Below are positions 61,801 through 64,000 of a stretch of 64,000 nt of DNA, one piece after another. Origin of the DNA: Caprella mutica (Eukaryota > Arthropoda > Malacostraca > Amphipoda > Caprellidae); the NCBI GenBank assembly GCA_947561585.1, contig CANNZV010000422.1, positions 372,994 through 436,993 of the forward strand. Direction: 5' to 3'. Each line of letters begins with the position of its first letter. Positions within the stretch are counted from its first letter, which is position 1. The translations under genes and the position numbers were made by a program. Under the pieces are notes generated by a model. That model made no database searches. It saw only the letters and a list, made by a program, of their open reading frames with translations, and had not been told where the DNA came from.

Positions 61801-63803
61801 TACACATTGTCCCTGTGTGTCTCTAGTAACATACACATTGTCCCTATGTGTCTCTAGTAACATACACATTGCCCCTGTGTGTCTCTAGTAACATACACAT
61901 TGTCCCTGTGTGTCTCTAGTAACATACACATTGTCCCTGTGTGTCTCTAGTAACATACACATTGTCCCTGTGTGTCTCTAGTAACATACACATTGTCCCT
62001 GTGTGTCTCTAGTAACATACACATTGTCCCTGTGTGTCTCTAGTAACATACACATTGTCCCTGTGTGTCTCTAGTAACATACACATTGTCCCTGTGTGTC
62101 TCTAGTAACATACACATTGCCCCTGTGTGTCTCTAGTAACATACACATTGTCCCTGTGTGTCTCTAGTAACATACACATTGTCCCTGTGTGTCTCTAGTA
62201 ACATACACATTGTCCCTGTGTGTCTCTAGTAACATACACATTGTCCCTATGTGTCTCTAGTAACATACACATTGCCCCTGTGTGTCTCTAGTAACATACA
62301 CATTGTCCCTGTGTGTCTCTAGTAACATACACATTGTCCCTGTGTGTCTCTACTAACATACACATTGTCGTGTGTCTCTAGTAACATACACATTGTCCCT
62401 GTGTGTCTCTAGTAACATACACATTGTCCCTGTGTGTCTCTAGTAACATACACATTGTCCCTGTGTGTCTCTAGTAACATACACATTGTCCCTGTGTGTC
62501 CCTAGTAACACACATTGTCCCTGTGTGTCCCTAGTAACATACACATTGTCCCTGTGTGTCTCTTGTAACATATACATTGTCCCTGTGTGTCTCTAGTAAC
62601 ATACACATTGTCCCTGTGTGTCTCTAGTAACATACACATTGTCCCTGTGTGTCTCTAGTAACATACACATTGTCCCTGTGTGTCTCTTGTAACATACACA
62701 TTGTCCCTGTGTGTCTCTACTAACATACACATTGTCGTGTGTCTCTAGTAACATACACATTGTCCCTGTGTGTCTCTACTAACATACACATTGTCCCTGT
62801 GTGTCTCTAGTAACATACACATTGTCCCTGTGTGTCTCTAGTAACATACACATTGTCCCTGTGTGTCTCTTGTAACATACACATTGTCCCTGTGTGTCTC
62901 TAGTAACATACACATTGTCCCTGTGTGTCTCTAGTAACATACACATTGCCTCTGTGTGTCTCTAGTAACATACACATTGTCCCTGTGTGTCTCTAGTAAC
63001 ATACACATTGTAACATAGTTGATGTAAGAATTTGGTGTACTTTGATGGGTCTGAACTATCTAGAGAATTTGTAACCTCTCAGTGGTCAAAGACTTTAACT
63101 AAGTTACTGGAGACTCTTGCCAAAGTTGCTCTGAGGGACACAGTAATGCCTTCTGTATTCTAACACCTGAACATTGGTAACGACATTGCCTCACAGACTC
63201 TAACGCCTGAACATTGTTAACTAGAATGCCTCCCAGACACTAAAACCTGAACATTGGTAATTAGAATGCCTCCACGACTCTAAAACCTGAACATTGTTAA
63301 TTTGAATGCTTCCCAGACTCTAAAATCTGAACATTGTTAATTAGAATGCCTTCCAGACTCTAAAACCTGAACATTGTTAATATTAATGCTTCCCAGACTC
63401 TAAAACCTGAACATTGTTATATTGAAAGCCTCCTAGACTTTAACACCTGAACGATTTGACGTTATGCCTGTGAATTAATGAGCGATATTTGAGTTATGTC
63501 GTTAGTAAAATTAATGAGTGTTGTTTGAATTATCACTCTATTTAAATTAATATAGGTATTATTAATTATGACGTTTTTGAAATTAATGAGCTATCTTCGA
63601 CTCACGATTATATTGAAATTAATGAACTATATATAAAATTCAGTTTCAAATATTTCATTTCGTTTACTCCCCCCCCCCCCCCCCTACAGCTTAAGATTAC
63701 CACAGACAAGGGGTTCCACCTTGGCGGGGTGGTGGAGTACATTAGGATACAGGGCACCCAGGACCCGGCCACCAAGAGATGGGAATGTGAAGACTACATC
63801 ATT
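49734..63803 (+). CDS. Secreted or membrane-anchored CUB-like protein gene, 5' part
   Basis: Coding exons are 49734-49875, 54854-54987 and 63690-63803; the gene runs off the window. Phases agree (1, then 0). The visible 130 residues are a signal peptide, a Ser/Thr-rich stretch, then a domain with cysteines near residues 54, 91 and 125. The block CTLKITTDKGF...EYIRIQ...WECEDYII follows the CUB pattern in which a Cys-x-hydrophobic-x-Ile strand and Gly are followed about 30 residues later by Cys-x-Asp-Tyr. The second half of the domain is missing because the next exon is outside. Extracellular location is inferred from the signal peptide. Introns are 4978 and 8702 nt and both are packed with repeats. 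No specific family is recognised. Confidence 0.68.
49934..50091. mobile_element. Foldback MITE, family A, copy 6
   Basis: The arms tagggtaagttccaggttat and gtaaatcagaacttacccta, with cgatcatatatgaaaaa inside, lie 58 nt past the exon 1 donor of the CUB-like gene, in intron 1. Confidence 0.75.
50137..50250. repeat. Direct duplication of about 60 bp
   Basis: aaaggcttcaagctacagat and agcatactaattacccctta occur twice in tandem in intron 1 of the CUB-like gene. Confidence 0.85.
50251..51556. other. Unique part of intron 1, CUB-like gene
   Basis: Includes a C run near 50969. No exon seen. Confidence 0.4.
51557..51726. mobile_element. MITE with pogo/Tigger-like ends, copy 2
   Basis: The ends gcagtagaactcctctatag and ctatagaggagttttactgt are inverted repeats, with internal gtgaacaaattc and acctgttcactata related to copy 1. 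Confidence 0.7.
51776..51789 (+). promoter_or_regulatory. CTCF-like 14-mer, copy 2
   Basis: GCGCCATCTAGCGG, exact match to 20621-20634. It lies 50 nt after a pogo-like MITE and about 200 nt before the 25-bp array. Confidence 0.35.
52005..53545. repeat. 25-bp minisatellite, inverted relative of 15826-16566, about 61 copies
   Basis: Unit atgatgaggcctgtagacac plus tgtag, the reverse complement of the 15.8-kb family. It lies in intron 1 of the CUB-like gene. Minus-strand ORFs here are artefacts. Confidence 0.97.
53786..53826. repeat. 15-bp repeat, three copies
   Basis: tcaaataacccgaac repeated; the third is truncated. Confidence 0.8.
54219..54305. mobile_element. Palindrome carrying the shared central hairpin
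   Basis: Inverted arms ataattattatttaac... and ...ctaaataataatttg surround ggtatccatgatacct/aggtatcatggatacc. Outer ends matching family A were not found. Confidence 0.6.
54498..54636. mobile_element. Foldback MITE, family A, copy 7
   Basis: The arms gggtaagttctgagttatcg and gataactcgtaatctaccc flank an AT-rich centre. It lies in intron 1 of the CUB-like gene. Confidence 0.7.
54854..54987 (+). CDS. Exon 2: first part of CUB-like domain
   Basis: The acceptor is tttcttttcacag. Two bases AC complete a Tyr codon with the T of exon 1, then 44 codons run from VLEDICHKEEEIISVYLKGW to GEYYDRDKHTCT. The donor is ACC|GTGAGT, phase 0. A repeat rich in GTGAGAGG starts at this donor. Confidence 0.75.
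54988..55392. repeat. GTGAGAGG-rich minisatellite at the exon 2 donor
   Basis: It begins with the donor GTGAGTAGCG and continues as gtgtgagaggagtgtgagag and tgtgtagaggagtgtgagag. Each unit repeats a GTGAG string. Confidence 0.93.
55388..63010. repeat. 31-bp minisatellite, about 246 copies
   Basis: Unit ctagtaacatacacattgtc plus cctgtgtgtct. Rare 28-bp units lack cct. Markers such as cttgtaac, tatcatac, ccctatgtg and attgcccc recur at fixed spacings, showing higher-order duplications. It fills most of intron 2 of the CUB-like gene. Confidence 0.98.
63135..63455. repeat. 40-bp repeat, about 7-8 copies
   Basis: Unit acctgaacattgttaattag plus aatgcctcccagactctaaa. Moderately diverged, in intron 2 near the exon 3 acceptor. 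Confidence 0.9.
63470..63640. repeat. Degenerate aaattaatgag repeat, about 4 copies
   Basis: Spaced copies of aaattaatgagc, ttgagttat and related words between the 40-bp repeat and the acceptor. Confidence 0.55.
63669..63684 (+). promoter_or_regulatory. Poly-C acceptor tract of exon 3 (CUB-like gene)
   Basis: 16 consecutive C followed by TACAG form the pyrimidine tract of the exon 3 acceptor. Confidence 0.65.
63690..63803 (+). CDS. Exon 3: second part of CUB-like domain
   Basis: 38 codons, LKITTDKGFHLGG... to ...KRWECEDYII. The acceptor is 16 C followed by TACAG. The likely donor is ATT|GTGAGA. Without splicing the frame continues only VRKI and stops at 63816-63818, which would truncate the CUB fold, so a donor is preferred. 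The GC-rich coding block contrasts with its AT-rich surroundings. Confidence 0.72.
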
Positions 63804-64000
63804 GTGAGAAAAATTTAGTACATAGTATATACAGGGTGAGCATTGAAAATGGTAACTTGTAAGACGCGTAACACATATAGAATTTATTGATCAACACGGA
63901 AAAGTAATGTAGTATTTTAAAGATAAAAAGCTACGTTCTTCAATGCTACTTTCCTTTTTGGTAGTTCTAGATGCTAAAAGACAACTATATGAACTGCTGT

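Noticed and set aside
55388..63010. CRISPR-like appearance of regular short repeats
   Set aside because: Units are contiguous with no unique spacers, in a eukaryotic intron.

Overview
The window is a eukaryotic, intron-bearing, AT-rich nuclear sequence. It is probably from an arthropod or related invertebrate; this is inferred only from gene style, forked MITE families and a CR1/Jockey-like LINE, and no species can be named. About 27 kb of 64 kb (roughly 43%, summed by eye) is minisatellite DNA in more than twenty families with units of 12-61 bp. Most long open frames are artefacts of arrays whose unit length is a multiple of three, or whose units lack stops.

Two protein genes can be rebuilt from splice signals and matching intron phases. 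(1) On the minus strand (9293 down to 2997), six coding exons give a complete 174-residue protein with four membrane spans. (2) On the plus strand (from 49734 to beyond the window end), three exons encode a signal peptide, a Ser/Thr-rich linker and a two-cysteine-plus-one CUB-like segment; the gene continues past 64000. Its second intron is 8.7 kb, and about 8.0 kb of that is two abutting minisatellites, including about 246 copies of a 31-bp unit.

The main novelty is the relation between the minisatellites and the 5' splice sites. In four of the seven introns recognised, an array starts at, or within about 20 nt of, the donor. In the first intron of the minus gene the 36-bp unit contains the last coding bases of exon 1 plus the donor itself, so the 5' splice site has been copied about 16 times in the same reading phase. 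Two acceptors use pure poly-C runs (16 and 18 C) as the pyrimidine tract.

Layout: 0.3-1.9 kb 40-bp array; 1.9-2.3 kb short inverted-repeat element; 3.0-9.3 kb four-pass membrane protein gene (minus) with intronic arrays and MITEs; 9.3-15.8 kb mostly unique, with a 211-bp foldback element and possible coding remnants at 13.5-13.9 kb; 15.8-20.3 kb four arrays; 22.1-25.1 kb 42-bp array split by a 1.3-kb foldback transposon; 25.1-28.4 kb unique; 28.4-36.3 kb five arrays; 37.8-39.9 kb broken non-LTR retrotransposon bounded by a CTCACTTCTCTCC repeat; 40-44 kb more arrays; 46.1-47.7 kb 25-bp array; 49.7-63.8 kb CUB-like gene. Several dispersed short repeat families link distant parts. No tRNA, rRNA or CRISPR was seen.
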